DNA of 33,323 nt from Synechococcaceae cyanobacterium SM2_3_1. GTDB lineage: Bacteria; Cyanobacteriota; Cyanobacteriia; Thermostichales; Thermostichaceae. The stretch is taken from positions 1 through 33,323 of the forward strand of contig JAAUUJ010000028.1 in the NCBI GenBank assembly GCA_012030715.1, given 5' to 3'. The translations under genes and the position numbers were made by a program. The notes below the pieces were generated by a model. The model ran no database searches, had not been told where the DNA came from, and worked only from the letters and a program-made list of their open reading frames with translations. Below, one piece after another: positions 17,236 to 26,795 of this stretch; the stretch's first letter is position 1; each line of letters starts with the position of its first letter.

Positions 17236-18749
17236 GCCCTGACCCGAGAGGTCATACCCGAATAGGCTGGGATCAACGGCCTGGGCGCTGATATCCCCTA
17301 ACCCATACTCCTGCCAGCGGTGATCCACATGAGCTGCCATCGCCGGATCTGAGCGCAGGGGTTCCCCCCAGGGATGATCAGTCTCTGGAGGGATTTTGGT
17401 GGTGGCATCGATGCCCATACGCCCCCCCAAGCCAATTTGTGTCGAGGCAAAATCCAGGGTGTCAAAAGGGGTGCGGGGAAGAATAAAAACATCCCGTGTG
17501 GGATCGACTTTGGAGCTGATGGCCCAGATCACCTGGCGTGGATCGCGAACGTTAATATCCTGGTCCACCACCACCACAAATTTGGTGTATGTAAACTGAG
17601 GCAGCGCACTCCAGAAGGCTAAAGCTGCTCGCCGAGCCTGACCCGGATAAGATTTTTGATAGAAATAATGGCCGCTTTGTAGCTGAGTGCCTCCATGGGC
17701 AGAAAGAAATCGACAATTTCATTTACCTGTTGCCGCAGGATGGGGGTGTAGATGCGGTTGAGAGCAATGGCCACCATCGCTTCCTCTTTGGGGGGTTGAC
17801 CGCTAAAAGTGGTCATGTAAATCGGATCTCGACGGTGAGTCATACAGTGAAAACGAATCAGGGGAGAATCCTCCACGCCCCCGTAATAACCCATGTGATC
17901 CCCAAACGGCCCATCCGGTTGCACCTCTCCAGGAGTAATCCGACCCTCAAGGATGATCTCAGCCTGCCCAGGAACTTCCAGATCCAGAGTTTTACATTTC
18001 ACCAATTCCACTCCGGCTCCCCCGTAAAGACCAGCAAAGAGCCATTCAGAAAGCTCCAGGGGAATGGGAGTCGCCGCCGCCATAATCAGCAGGGGATCAA
18101 CCCCCAGAGCAATCGCCACCTCCAGAGGTTGACCCCGTTCAGTAGCTTTCCGCAAATGGCGGGCTCCCCCTCGCACCGAAAGCCAGTGCACAGTCATCGT
18201 TTGAGCCGACTGCAGTTGCAGACGATAAACGCCCACATTGGGAGTGCCGGTTTCGACATCCCTGGTGATCACCAGACCCAGCGTAATCACTTTGCCCGCA
18301 TCCTGAGGCCAGGGGCGCAACAGGGGAAGCTGACAGAGATTGAGATCCTCAGTGATTACCACCTCCTGACAGGGAGCCCCCCAAAGAATTGGATTCGGTT
18401 TGGCCTTGATCACATCCCACAGAAGTAAACCCATATCCAGAAGCTGGGCAGGAGATTTTGGGGGTTTTGGACTCTGGAGTTTCCCCAGTTTTATCCCTAA
18501 GTGCTCTAACTCCTGCTGATCTTGCATACCCATTGCCCAGCACACCCGTTCCACTGTGCCCAGTGCGTTGATCAGAACCGGAAAGGTGGAACCCTTAACG
18601 TTCTCAAACAGGAGCGCAGGTCCCCCACAGGCCAGGAGACGATTGCTGATCTCAGCGATTTCCAGATCAGGGTCGACGGCAGACTGGATCCGGCGGAGCT
18701 GACCACGGTCTTCCAGGATCCTGATAAATCCACGTAAATCTCTGGCCAT
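17218..18749 (-). CDS. ubiD: UbiD-family decarboxylase (frame broken at 17653-17657)
   Basis: prFMN-dependent decarboxylase of 4-hydroxybenzoate derivatives, which in cyanobacteria serves plastoquinone synthesis. Typical segments are RDLRGFIRILEDRGQL at the start, EISNRLLACGGPALLFEN, NVGVYRLQ (171-178), the HWLSVRGGARHL region and DGPFGDHMGYYGGVED (about 279-294). After SYKAAIISI the frame is lost in a T run (17653-17657 on the plus strand). One extra base restores KKSYPGQARRAALAFWSALPQ and the C-terminal PRQVIWAISSKVDP...PPETDHPWGEP, giving about 510 residues. ATG 18749 is used. The open frame begins at a TTG three codons earlier. The 3' end overlaps the repressor gene by 18 bases, convergently. 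Confidence 0.92.
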
Positions 18750-18929
18750 AACGTGCAAAGAGGAGAACTACTATCCATTGTGGCCGATGTTCAAATTGTG
18801 CCATGCGACCGCTGCCGATCTGGTTTATTTTAGGATGATGATGATGCTGGCCAATCTACTTCTGGGGGTTAAGCTGCTGTTTGTTGCACCCCCAGACACA
18901 AGAGATTCACTGAAGGTGAGGGAAAAGCC

Positions 18930-21114
18930 GTGCAGGTAGCCTTGAATTACTATCGCATGCTGTCGGTGCCGGTACAGGCGGAAGAGCCCCAGATCGAGCA
19001 GGCATACCGGGATCGCTCCGGCCTACCCTATCAGGGGGCAGCCTCTTCGTCCTCGCTCTGGCAGGGGTTGTCAGCTCCTACCCTGGAAGCTCGCAGCAAA
19101 CTTCTGGATGAAGCCGTCATGGTGTTATTGAATGCTGAACAGCGGCAACACTACGATGCCCAGCTGATGGCTCAACCTTATTTGCAGGTGAATCACGAGC
19201 TCCTCCCAGGGGCGATCGTGCTTCTCTATGAGGCTGGAGACTATCCGGCAGCCCATGAGCTGGCAAGCCTGGGTCAGGATCTGGATCCAGAGTTTCATCC
19301 TGATGCCCATCTGCTCTCAGCACTGGCCCGCCTGGAGATGGGACGGGAATCCTGGCAAAAACACACCTATGAAGAAGCTGCAGTCTGGTTAGATGGGGCG
19401 CTTACCGATCTGCAGAGCCAGCGACTCTTTCCGGAGTTACAGGCCGAGATTCTTGCCGATTTGGGAAAATTACGTCCCTATCGCATTCTGCAACTTTTGC
19501 ACGAGCCCCCGAGCTGGAACCTGCCATTGGCAAGCGGGACGCTGACAGTCTTTCTGCCCATGAGCGCGGCCTGATCCTGCTGCAAGCCATGTTGGACGAA
19601 CGACAGGGCATTGAAGGACATGGACAGGATGGTTCTGGTTTAACCACCGAGGATTTTCTCCGCTTTATTCAACGGACTCGTCGGCACATGACGGCTTCTG
19701 AGCAAGCCTCACTTTTCCAGAAGGAGATGGAGCGCCCCTCATGGTGGCTATGTACCTGGCGGTGCAGGTGCAGATGGGACAGGGATATTTGAACAACAGA
19801 CCCGCCTTGATCCGGACGGCGCGGGGTCTGCTGGCCCGGCTAGCCCAACATCAAGATGTCCACCTGGAGCAGTCCATCTGTCACCTCCTGCTGGGAGAAA
19901 CCGAGATTGCTTTACAGCATTTGCAGCAAATGCAGGAGCCTGAACCTCTGGCGTTTATCCGCGAGCACTCCCAGGGTTCCCCCGATCTGTTGCCTGGACT
20001 CTGCCGCTATGCGGAAAAGTGGTTTAAGGAAGAAGTGTTGTCCCAAATTCGTGATCTGGAAAGCGCAGCAACAACTCTGCAGGATTATTTTGATAATCCC
20101 CAGGTCCAGACCTACCTTGATGAAATGCTCTCGAGAGAAGAACAGGCGGCGGGTGGCGATATCGCTCCTCCGCTGCCGTTCACGCCTGTAAGTCAGGGGC
20201 GGAAGACCCAGGATCTCTCCCCTGCTCAAAACTCCTCTCCCTATGCCCTACAGGGACTGGCCGCAGGCGCCAACACCCTTGCTCCTGACCCCACAGTTAC
20301 AGACACCACCATGCCTCGCGAACCCAAACTTGACTTTGCCACCTCGCGCATGGCCAACCGCACAACTTCTGCCTGGGACAGTGTCGCTCCCCTCTCCTCC
20401 CCTTTCCCCGCCGAACCCGAACGGGGTAGGAGTTCCCAGAAGTCCTCGGCAGTGGGAGAACCTCGTTCTGCCAGAGGGGGTGAGATCCTGCCTCCTCGCA
20501 TGGCAGAACTGCCTACGCATCAGGGACCCCCTCCCTCTCGACCCTCTCGGCTGGATAATCCCTATCCCCCTTCGATGCGCCACCGCAACCGCAAACGTCC
20601 TGCACCTCAGCCTGAAGGTGGAATCGTGCAACAGCTCTGGCAAAACAATATTGTGCGTCTTTCGCTGGCAACGGGATTGCTGGTATTCGCAATCTTTTTG
20701 ATTTTTCGAGTTGCGCAGGTAATCATGCGAGCTCCTCAGCCTCCTGAGGCCAATCTCCCCTCTCCAGAGGAACCCCCCCAGGTAAACCTCAATCAACCCC
20801 CTCTGGATCTGGCCACTGCTCCCTCCCCAAACCTTGCTTCCCCCGACCCCTCTCCTCAGGTCCCTGTCCAATGGCAAGGAGTGTCTCAGGTGCGGGTGAT
20901 TTCTGCGGATGGCGTTAATATTCGCCAGGAACCGGCGTTGCAGAGCCCCCGGGTGGGAACGGCCGCCAGTCGCGCCCTGTTAACGGTGGAAGAAGTGCAA
21001 CTCAGCCTCGATCCTCAAATTCCTGCCTGGTTACGAGTCAATCCGCCTCAGGGGGCCGGGGGTTGGATTGCTGTGGAATTTCAGGGCACGCCTCTGGTTG
21101 AGAGAGTGCAGTAA
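18930..21114 (+). CDS. ftn2: Ftn2/ZipN (ARC6-like) division protein with C-terminal SH3b, two frame breaks
   Basis: Ftn2/ZipN helps anchor and stabilise FtsZ at the cyanobacterial division site. The DnaJ-like N-terminus (LNYYRMLSVPVQAEEPQIEQAYRDR) from GTG 18930 and the alpha-helical repeats (DVHLEQSICHLLLGETE, DLLPGLCRYAEKWFKEEV, DYFDNPQVQTYL) match the family. A missing C in 19506-19510 and a missing base near 19737-19742 break the frame. Repair gives about 728 residues. A long Pro/Ser/Arg-rich linker precedes one TM helix (VRLSLATGLLVFAIFLIFRV, about 20657-20716). Beyond it, instead of the expected IMS (DUF4101) domain, residues from VRVISADGVNIRQEPALQSPRVG to GGWIAVEF form a bacterial SH3 domain. 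Confidence 0.88.
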
Positions 21115-21151
21115 GGCCCGTGAGCTCATTCATTGAGAAGGGTGTGCATTT

Positions 21152-22135
21152 GTGGATATCTTGCGTAATGTGCCTTTGGGGATCTATCTAGAATCTCCGC
21201 GCACATGGCTGCATAAGTTGGATCCACGGGTGAAACTGGCCTGGCTCCTCAGCGTGTTGTTGAGTCCAATTCTGGCCACCAATGGATGGCGGATCCTGGT
21301 GGTGCTCGTCCTGATTGGGTTGACCTTTGTCTGTCGCTTCCCCTGTCGAGTCTGGATCCGGCAACTGCCCCTAGTCTGCTGTTTTGCGATTGTCACCTTT
21401 GGGCTAACCGCTGTGGCCCCCCGATGGCCTGGGGGTGATGTCCCATCCACAGAGGCAGGGACCTGAGATTCCTGCTTACGGTATAGTGGCCCGCCCAGCC
21501 CTGGTTTCTCCTCTCCCGGCGGCAGCCGATCCACCCACAACCCTGCTCTCCAGAACCTGGGAGGATCTCCCCGCCCCCTCAGGCTACGAGTATTTTCTGA
21601 TCAACCACCGATTTTTGGGGTTGGGTCCCATGGTAGTTTCGCGGCGGAGTATTTCCCTGGCTACCCGACTGGGAACCCTGATCTTTACACTGCTCTACAG
21701 CACCAATCTTTTTTTGATCACCACCGGACCTGAGGCTGTAGCAGAGGGGTTGGATTTTCTCCTCCGCCCTTTACGCCGCTTCAAGATCCCCACCGCTGAG
21801 ATTATCTTGACCCTGACGCTGGCATTGCGGTTTTTGCCTCTGGTGTTGGAGGAGGTGCAGAACCTGGTGCGGTCGGTGCGAACCCGAGATATTCGCTGGC
21901 AAACCCTGGGGTTGCGAGGGACGGTGCATACCCTGCTGACCTTGGTGGAACGCCTCCTGGAGAATCTACTGCTGCGAGCAGAACAAACCGCTGCTGCCAT
22001 GCAGGCCCGCGGTTACGCTGGTCCCCATATTCCGATTCGCTGGAGTATGCTGCACCTGCGCCCATGGGACTGGAGCATGCTGGTGGGGTTGCCCTCTTCT
22101 GGCTGATCCGTCTGGGCTGGTTCCACCCCAGTTAG
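21152..22135 (+). CDS. EcfT/CbiQ-family ECF transporter transmembrane protein, two frame breaks
   Basis: Membrane scaffold of an energy-coupling factor vitamin or metal importer. It opens MDILRNVPLGIYLESPRTWLHKLDPRVKLAW from GTG 21152 after GAGAAGGG, with hydrophobic helices following. The family coupling motifs appear as EEVQNLVRSVRTRDI and AEQTAAAMQARGY, which contact the ABC ATPases. The frame changes near 21445-21455 (probably CC for CCC) and again at the G run 22085-22088. With both repaired it ends GVALFWLIRLGWFHPS at TAG 22133-22135, about 328 residues. The family also serves as CbiQ, but no cobalt genes are adjacent, so the substrate is open. It overlaps tldD convergently by 4 bases. 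Confidence 0.87.
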
Positions 22136-23520
22136 GCCTGCTGGCCCCCCAGGATGGCGCGACAGCGAATATAGGGTCCTCCTGCATCCACCTTGGCGGG
22201 TTGCCCCTTGCCACAGTGCCCGGATCCCAGATCCCAGACAAAATCTTGAGACACTGCATCTACACTTTTGAGAACATCAAAAGCATTGCCAGTGATGGTC
22301 ACCCCTCGCACCAGATCCGTGAGCTGGCCATCCTTGATGCGGTAGGCCCGTTCTACCCCGAACATAAATTCACCCGTGGCATCTGCCTGGCCATTGCGGG
22401 CTCCCTCCAGATAAAAGCCCTCAGGCGTACTGGCAATCATCTCAGCCAATGTCAGCTCGCCAGGTTCAATGTAAGTGTTGCGCATCCGGATTAAGGGTTG
22501 ATCGGAGTATTCCCAGGCCCGAGCATTGCCGGTGGGTTCCACCCCAAACAGGGCTGCGGTTTCACGGTTATGCAGATAACTTTTGAGGATGCCCCGTTCT
22601 ATAATCACGGTGCGCTGGGTGGGCACGCCTTCGTCATCTATGGGAAGGGATCCGCCTGCTCCGGGTTGCCATTCCGAGGCCCCAGAATCACAGAGGGTGA
22701 CCACCTCACTTGCCACCTGCTTCCCCAGCTGATCGGCAGCCACTGAGCCCGCCAGGACAAAGTCAGCTTCCACCGTATGGCCAATCGCCTCATGAACCAG
22801 CAGACCCACAATTGAAGGGGAGAGGATCACAGTCGAGCGCCCTCCTTCTGGGTACTTAGCGGAGAGCAAGTCCACGGCAGTGGCAGCAGCCCGTTCGGCC
22901 ATCAGGGCAGGTGGGGTGCGGAAGAGACACTCCCATCCGCCGGTGACCCCGATCGACTCTGATCCACTGCTTAAGTTGCCAGCAGCTTCCGCAATGGCAT
23001 GAATGCGGAATTCTGGCCGGACGAGACGGAAGGAAGCGTTGGCGCCATCACTGGTGACCACCGCCTTTTCTTCAAAAATTTCGTTGTAGGTGCAGCTGGC
23101 AGAGGTGATCTGTTGAGAGGCTTTGCGGGCCTGAGCTTCTGTTTCCAGCGCCAGCGCCAGCTTTTCCTGCAGAGGCTTCTCCAGAACCTCTGCCACCCCA
23201 GCTTCCGAGAAATCTCCTGTAGCCAGGGTTACAGAAGGCAGCCGATCGAGTTTGTGTTGTCGGTAGGCGGCACTAGCTTGAGCAGATTGCCGTGCCATCG
23301 CAATCGCCTCTCGGATTGCCTGGGAAGAGAGAGTTCCTGTCGCTGCAAACCCCCAGGTTCCCCCCTCCAGGACGCGCACTCCTACCCCAGTGCGACGGCG
23401 AACACTACTGCGCTCAATCCTGCCTTTTTCGGCGGTAATGCTGCGAAAGATCTTGCTGTGGTAGCGCAACTCCACGAATCCCTCTGCGTCTTTGATAATG
23501 TCTGTCAGTTGTTCTCGCAT
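22132..23520 (-). CDS. tldD: TldD-family metalloprotease
   Basis: Zinc metalloprotease of the TldD/TldE (PmbA) system, which degrades unfolded peptides and, in some bacteria, matures modified peptides. The zinc motif HEAIGH is at residues 243-248 within VGLLVHEAIGHTVEAD. The usual SYLHNRETA and GNARAWEYSDQPLIRMRNTYIEPG segments follow, and the C-terminus with DLGSGHCGKGQPAKVDAGGPYIR is typical. Length 462 is close to the usual 450-480. No partner tldE/pmbA gene is next to it in this window. It starts at ATG 23520, about 99 bases downstream of the dihaem cytochrome gene, so co-transcription is uncertain. Confidence 0.93.
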   Translation of the reverse strand: MREQLTDIIKDAEGFVELRYHSKIFRSITAEKGRIERSSVRRRTGVGVRVLEGGTWGFAATGTLSSQAIREAIAMARQSAQASAAYRQHKLDRLPSVTLATGDFSEAGVAEVLEKPLQEKLALALETEAQARKASQQITSASCTYNEIFEEKAVVTSDGANASFRLVRPEFRIHAIAEAAGNLSSGSESIGVTGGWECLFRTPPALMAERAAATAVDLLSAKYPEGGRSTVILSPSIVGLLVHEAIGHTVEADFVLAGSVAADQLGKQVASEVVTLCDSGASEWQPGAGGSLPIDDEGVPTQRTVIIERGILKSYLHNRETAALFGVEPTGNARAWEYSDQPLIRMRNTYIEPGELTLAEMIASTPEGFYLEGARNGQADATGEFMFGVERAYRIKDGQLTDLVRGVTITGNAFDVLKSVDAVSQDFVWDLGSGHCGKGQPAKVDAGGPYIRCRAILGGQQA

Positions 23521-23618
23521 TTACCACCTGAAAATCGGGAATCCTATTCGATGTCATTTCCACCCCTAGTCTGCCTGCCAGCCAACCAATAGGGGAACGG
23601 GATCGCGTTCTGTTCTAG

Positions 23619-24071
23619 TTATAACGCGTCTTCCTTGAGGCTAAAAAAGTCCCCCAGTTCTACATGCGGATGACAGTCTATACAGGTGGTCACCCTTGGC
23701 GGATAGGGAAATGTCACATCCGGGTGCAGGGCCTGAAAAAAACGAGAGTCTGGCAGTCGGAAGGGGACAATCTCCCCCTGTTGAACTGAACGGGAATTGG
23801 GTCTGAGGTAACTCCACGCCAGTTGTAGATCCACCCCCAGAGGGGGTTGAATGCGTTGACCATAGTGATCAGGATCTGCCAGTAACCGTTCCCAGGTTTG
23901 ACTGGGCATCACCTCTGCGGGTAAGGCCAGATGACAGGTGCCGCAATGGCGGACATAAGCAGCCTGTTGTAACTGCTCCTGAGTTAAGGATTCCTGTGCA
24001 GAGACCATCCACGCCAAACCCATACTGATGAATAAAATCACCATACCCAGCCAGAACCGTTGTTTCCCCAC
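23619..24071 (-). CDS. Dihaem cytochrome c (DHC-like), exported
   Basis: A 150-residue periplasmic or lumenal electron carrier. A signal peptide (WLGMVILFISMGLAWMVSAQ) is followed by two haem-binding motifs, C43GTCH47 and C130IDCH134. The first is followed by LPAEVMPSQTWERLLADPDHYG, and the spacing and GDFFSL tail match what I recall of the dihaem cytochrome c (DHC) family. The start is GTG 24071, preceded by an AAGGGC-type site. It follows the RCC1-like gene by 36 bases on the same strand and probably shares its transcript. The redox partner is unknown. Confidence 0.82.
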   Translation of the reverse strand: MGKQRFWLGMVILFISMGLAWMVSAQESLTQEQLQQAAYVRHCGTCHLALPAEVMPSQTWERLLADPDHYGQRIQPPLGVDLQLAWSYLRPNSRSVQQGEIVPFRLPDSRFFQALHPDVTFPYPPRVTTCIDCHPHVELGDFFSLKEDAL

Positions 24072-24106
24072 GCCCTTGATCTCCTTTACTCCTTGAATGC
24101 TGATTC

Positions 24107-25264
24107 CTACCCTCTGTTCTCAACCGACGGGGCAAGCATGACAGCGGTAGGGGTGGGGGCATTGACGCGGGAGCCATTGCCCAGCTGACCTGCATGATTG
24201 CTTCCCCAGCAATAGGCGGTCTGATCCTTGAGCAGGGCACAGGTATGGGCGGCCCCCGCCGTAATCGCCTCGACATTCTCTAGGCCCGCAACCGTCACAG
24301 GAATCGAGGACATGCGGGTGGTTCCATTTCCCAATTGCCCTAATGTATTAGCGCCCCAGCATTGGACCCGATCATCCTGCAGGATGGCACAGGCATGAAA
24401 ACTACCCGCAGTGATCGCTTGGGCCGACTGCATTCCGTTTACCAGAACTGGCATGCGGCCTGTGTCTAAACTGCCATTGCCCAGCTGACCAAAGTCGTCC
24501 ACCCCCCAGCAAAGCCCCTGCCCTTGCCCAGTCAATCCACAGGTAAATCCTTCACCAGCGGCCAGTTCCTGTAGCGGGCCAATCCCCAGATTCTCAGGCT
24601 CAAAAGCCCCGTGATTCACCAGGTAGGCTCCCCAGCACCAGGCGACATGGTTTAAATCCAGGGCACAGGTATGCCAGCTTCCTGCCTCCAGGGCTTGGGC
24701 CTGCAACAAGGCTCGAATCCAGAGCGGTGTTTGCGATCGAGTTCCTGCCTGTACCCCTGCCCCCAGTTGACCCCGCAGATTGGATCCCTGGCAGTGGATG
24801 GTTTGATCCACAAGCAAAAAGCAGGTGTGATAGCGACCTGAGCTCACCGCCTGAGCAGGGGAAGCCAGCATGGTCACGGCCTCAGGACTGGATGTATCGA
24901 TGGCGGTCGGGGGAAAGGTTTCATCCCCATCAACTCCCCAGCATTTCACCTCTTCGGCTAAGACAGCGCAGGTCTGGGTGCCAGATGCCTCCAGATCCAT
25001 GACCCCATGCAAGCCTGAAACTGGGGTAGGGTTCGCTGCAGAGGTACCCGTCCCGATCCCGATCTGCCCCTTTTCATGGCTTCCCCAGCACCATACAGTC
25101 CCGTTCACATGTAAACCACAGGTGTGAGCAGCCCCGGCAGTTAGCTTTTGAAAGGCAAGCCCCGGTTGAGCAGCACCCGATCTGGCCAGCAGGAGCATTC
25201 CCCCCAAGAACAGTAGGGGAGGCAAGCACTGTAAAGGCAATCTGATCGGGGTGGGCAAAGGCAT
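24107..25264 (-). CDS. Exported RCC1-repeat beta-propeller protein
   Basis: A 385-residue protein with an N-terminal hydrophobic signal sequence (CLPPLLFLGGMLLLARSGAAQ) and seven tandem RCC1-type repeats. Repeats follow the pattern G-x-x-HTC-x-L-x(7-8)-CWG-x-x-x-x-GQLGNG, consistent with one closed seven-bladed propeller. Nearly every blade has a cysteine in HTC and another in CWG, a pairing that could form disulphides outside the cytoplasm. ATG 25264 is preferred. The open frame extends to a TTG at 25288. It follows the CBS-chemoreceptor gene by 24 bases and precedes the dihaem cytochrome. The function is unknown. Such propellers are usually protein-binding. Confidence 0.82.
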   Translation of the reverse strand: MPLPTPIRLPLQCLPPLLFLGGMLLLARSGAAQPGLAFQKLTAGAAHTCGLHVNGTVWCWGSHEKGQIGIGTGTSAANPTPVSGLHGVMDLEASGTQTCAVLAEEVKCWGVDGDETFPPTAIDTSSPEAVTMLASPAQAVSSGRYHTCFLLVDQTIHCQGSNLRGQLGAGVQAGTRSQTPLWIRALLQAQALEAGSWHTCALDLNHVAWCWGAYLVNHGAFEPENLGIGPLQELAAGEGFTCGLTGQGQGLCWGVDDFGQLGNGSLDTGRMPVLVNGMQSAQAITAGSFHACAILQDDRVQCWGANTLGQLGNGTTRMSSIPVTVAGLENVEAITAGAAHTCALLKDQTAYCWGSNHAGQLGNGSRVNAPTPTAVMLAPSVENRG

Positions 25265-25288
25265 GAATAGGGAATGCGGCAACCTCAA

Positions 25289-26415
25289 CTACACCTGAGC
25301 CTGGGTATTGTCCAGGAGAGCCTGGAGTTGATCGAGAGCTTCCTGAGCAATCTGTGCCTGTTCCGACAGGGATTGCACCACCGCAGCACTGGATTGGGCC
25401 GCCACCACCGTATTATTACTTTTGCGTTGAATTCGATCCGCCAGGCCCCGAATGCGACTACTGGCTTCAGTGGTTCGTCCCGCCAGCTTCCGAATCTCCT
25501 GGGCAATGGCCCCAAACCCTCCTACGGTGCCGCCGCTACTGCGATTCGCCTCGACGGCTGCGTTGAAGGAAAGCAGACGGATATATCCGGCCACTTCCAC
25601 AATCAGATCGGCAATGGTGTTAATCTCGCGCAACTCCGAAGACAGATCCTGACTACTACGGGCAATTTCCTCGGCCAGGCTGCGGACTTTTTCCACCCCT
25701 TCAAAAGTGGCTGAAAAGGTGGATTTCCCTTTCTCTGATAACAGCGCACTGATGTCAAGAATGCGGGTATTCAGTTGAGCCAGTTCATCTGAACGAGCCT
25801 GTGCCGCTTGCCGCTCCACTTCCAGGGCCAGGTTCTGGGCGAGGATCTCCGACTTTTGCCGCTCTAGATCTTGGGCGTACTTCAAGCTGCGGTTTTTCTC
25901 TTTTTCCAGAGCCACCAGTACCGATCGCATCTTTTCCTGCTGCTCTTCAATCTTGCGCTGGGTTGCAGGTGCACCTGGGCCTGGGCCACCAGCAAAATGG
26001 GCATATCCAGCAATCGGTATTCGTTGTTGCCTAAATCCACCACAACCGGATCATAAATCGTTTCTTCAGGGCGCTGAAACGCGTGCTGGGCAGCCTCTAC
26101 TACGGTTGAAGCTCCCTGGACGAGAATATAGTCCCGTTGGTGAAACTCAATCATAGAATTGATCGGACGGTTCAAAAACACATCCAGACCATAGGGACGA
26201 CTTAACATCCACTCCAGAATGGCGCGGCGAGTCAACATCCCGATGATGCCAGCGTCATCACCCGTGACCACAACACCACAAAGATTGTTATCATCCTCAA
26301 GACGGCGTACAACATTTTCGCAAGGGGTTTCGTGGCTCACCTGAAAATCAATCAGGTTCAGATCGCGAAGCTTGGCATCTGTGGATAGTTTGGGGGTTTC
26401 GATAAGAGTTGACAT
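25289..26415 (-). CDS. Soluble CBS-domain / methyl-accepting signalling protein (frame broken near 25963)
   Basis: A 375-residue cytoplasmic receptor-like protein once the frame is repaired (one A missing on the coding strand opposite 25963-25964, giving LQTQRKIEEQQEKMRS). The N-terminal 150 residues look like a CBS pair (NLCGVVVTGDDAGIIGMLTRRAILEWML; YDPVVVDLGNNEYRLLDMPILL), which typically binds adenine nucleotides. A long coiled coil follows (KNRSLKYAQDLERQKSEILAQNLALEVERQAAQ). The C-terminal part has a chemoreceptor signalling tip (LLSFNAAVEANRSSGGTVGGFGAIAQEIRKLAGRT). No membrane segment exists. It heads an apparent operon with the RCC1-like and dihaem cytochrome genes. Confidence 0.82.
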
Positions 26416-26570
26416 ATCTGCCCTTGCTGCAGCCTGCGCTTAATGGTTACCTTTGCTTTGTATCGCAAAGTCTAGCTTCAGTGTAGGACCTAGCTGCTAA
26501 ACTTTCCACCTCCTGGAGACTAAGAGAGGTTAAAGAAGTTACATCCAACACGGGAGTCATCAATTAGCCC

Positions 26571-26783
26571 ATGTCACCCTCTTCTGCCCCGATCTTGCTG
26601 CTAAAGCTGTTACTCCTTTCGCTGGGGCTGAGTTTTACGCTGAAACAGGGGGGCCCCTTGCTAGCTCTACCAGCGGCTACCCCCACATTGCTGATCTTGA
26701 TCTGCCTTCCCGGCCTGGGTGTTGCTTTGATTCTGTTCTGGCTAACTCAGCGCAGTCGTGAATCCCACCAGGAAGGCGATTGA
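26571..26783 (+). CDS. Small two-helix membrane protein
   Basis: A 70-residue hydrophobic protein with two probable TM helices, residues about 8-23 (LLLKLLLLSLGLSFTL) and 38-58 (TPTLLILICLPGLGVALILFW), joined by KQGGPLLALPA. The K-x-GGPLL-x-LPA connector is a pattern I associate with a small conserved cyanobacterial membrane protein of unknown role. The charged tail (QRSRESHQEGD) probably faces the cytoplasm. It is transcribed divergently from the CBS-chemoreceptor gene. No strong ribosome-binding site is evident before ATG 26571. Confidence 0.65.
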   Translation: MSPSSAPILLLKLLLLSLGLSFTLKQGGPLLALPAATPTLLILICLPGLGVALILFWLTQRSRESHQEGD

Positions 26784-26795
26784 ACTCTGAGGCTG

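Noticed and set aside
17730-18428. Long plus-strand frame opposite ubiD
   Set aside because: It mirrors the ubiD frame and has no recognisable protein features.
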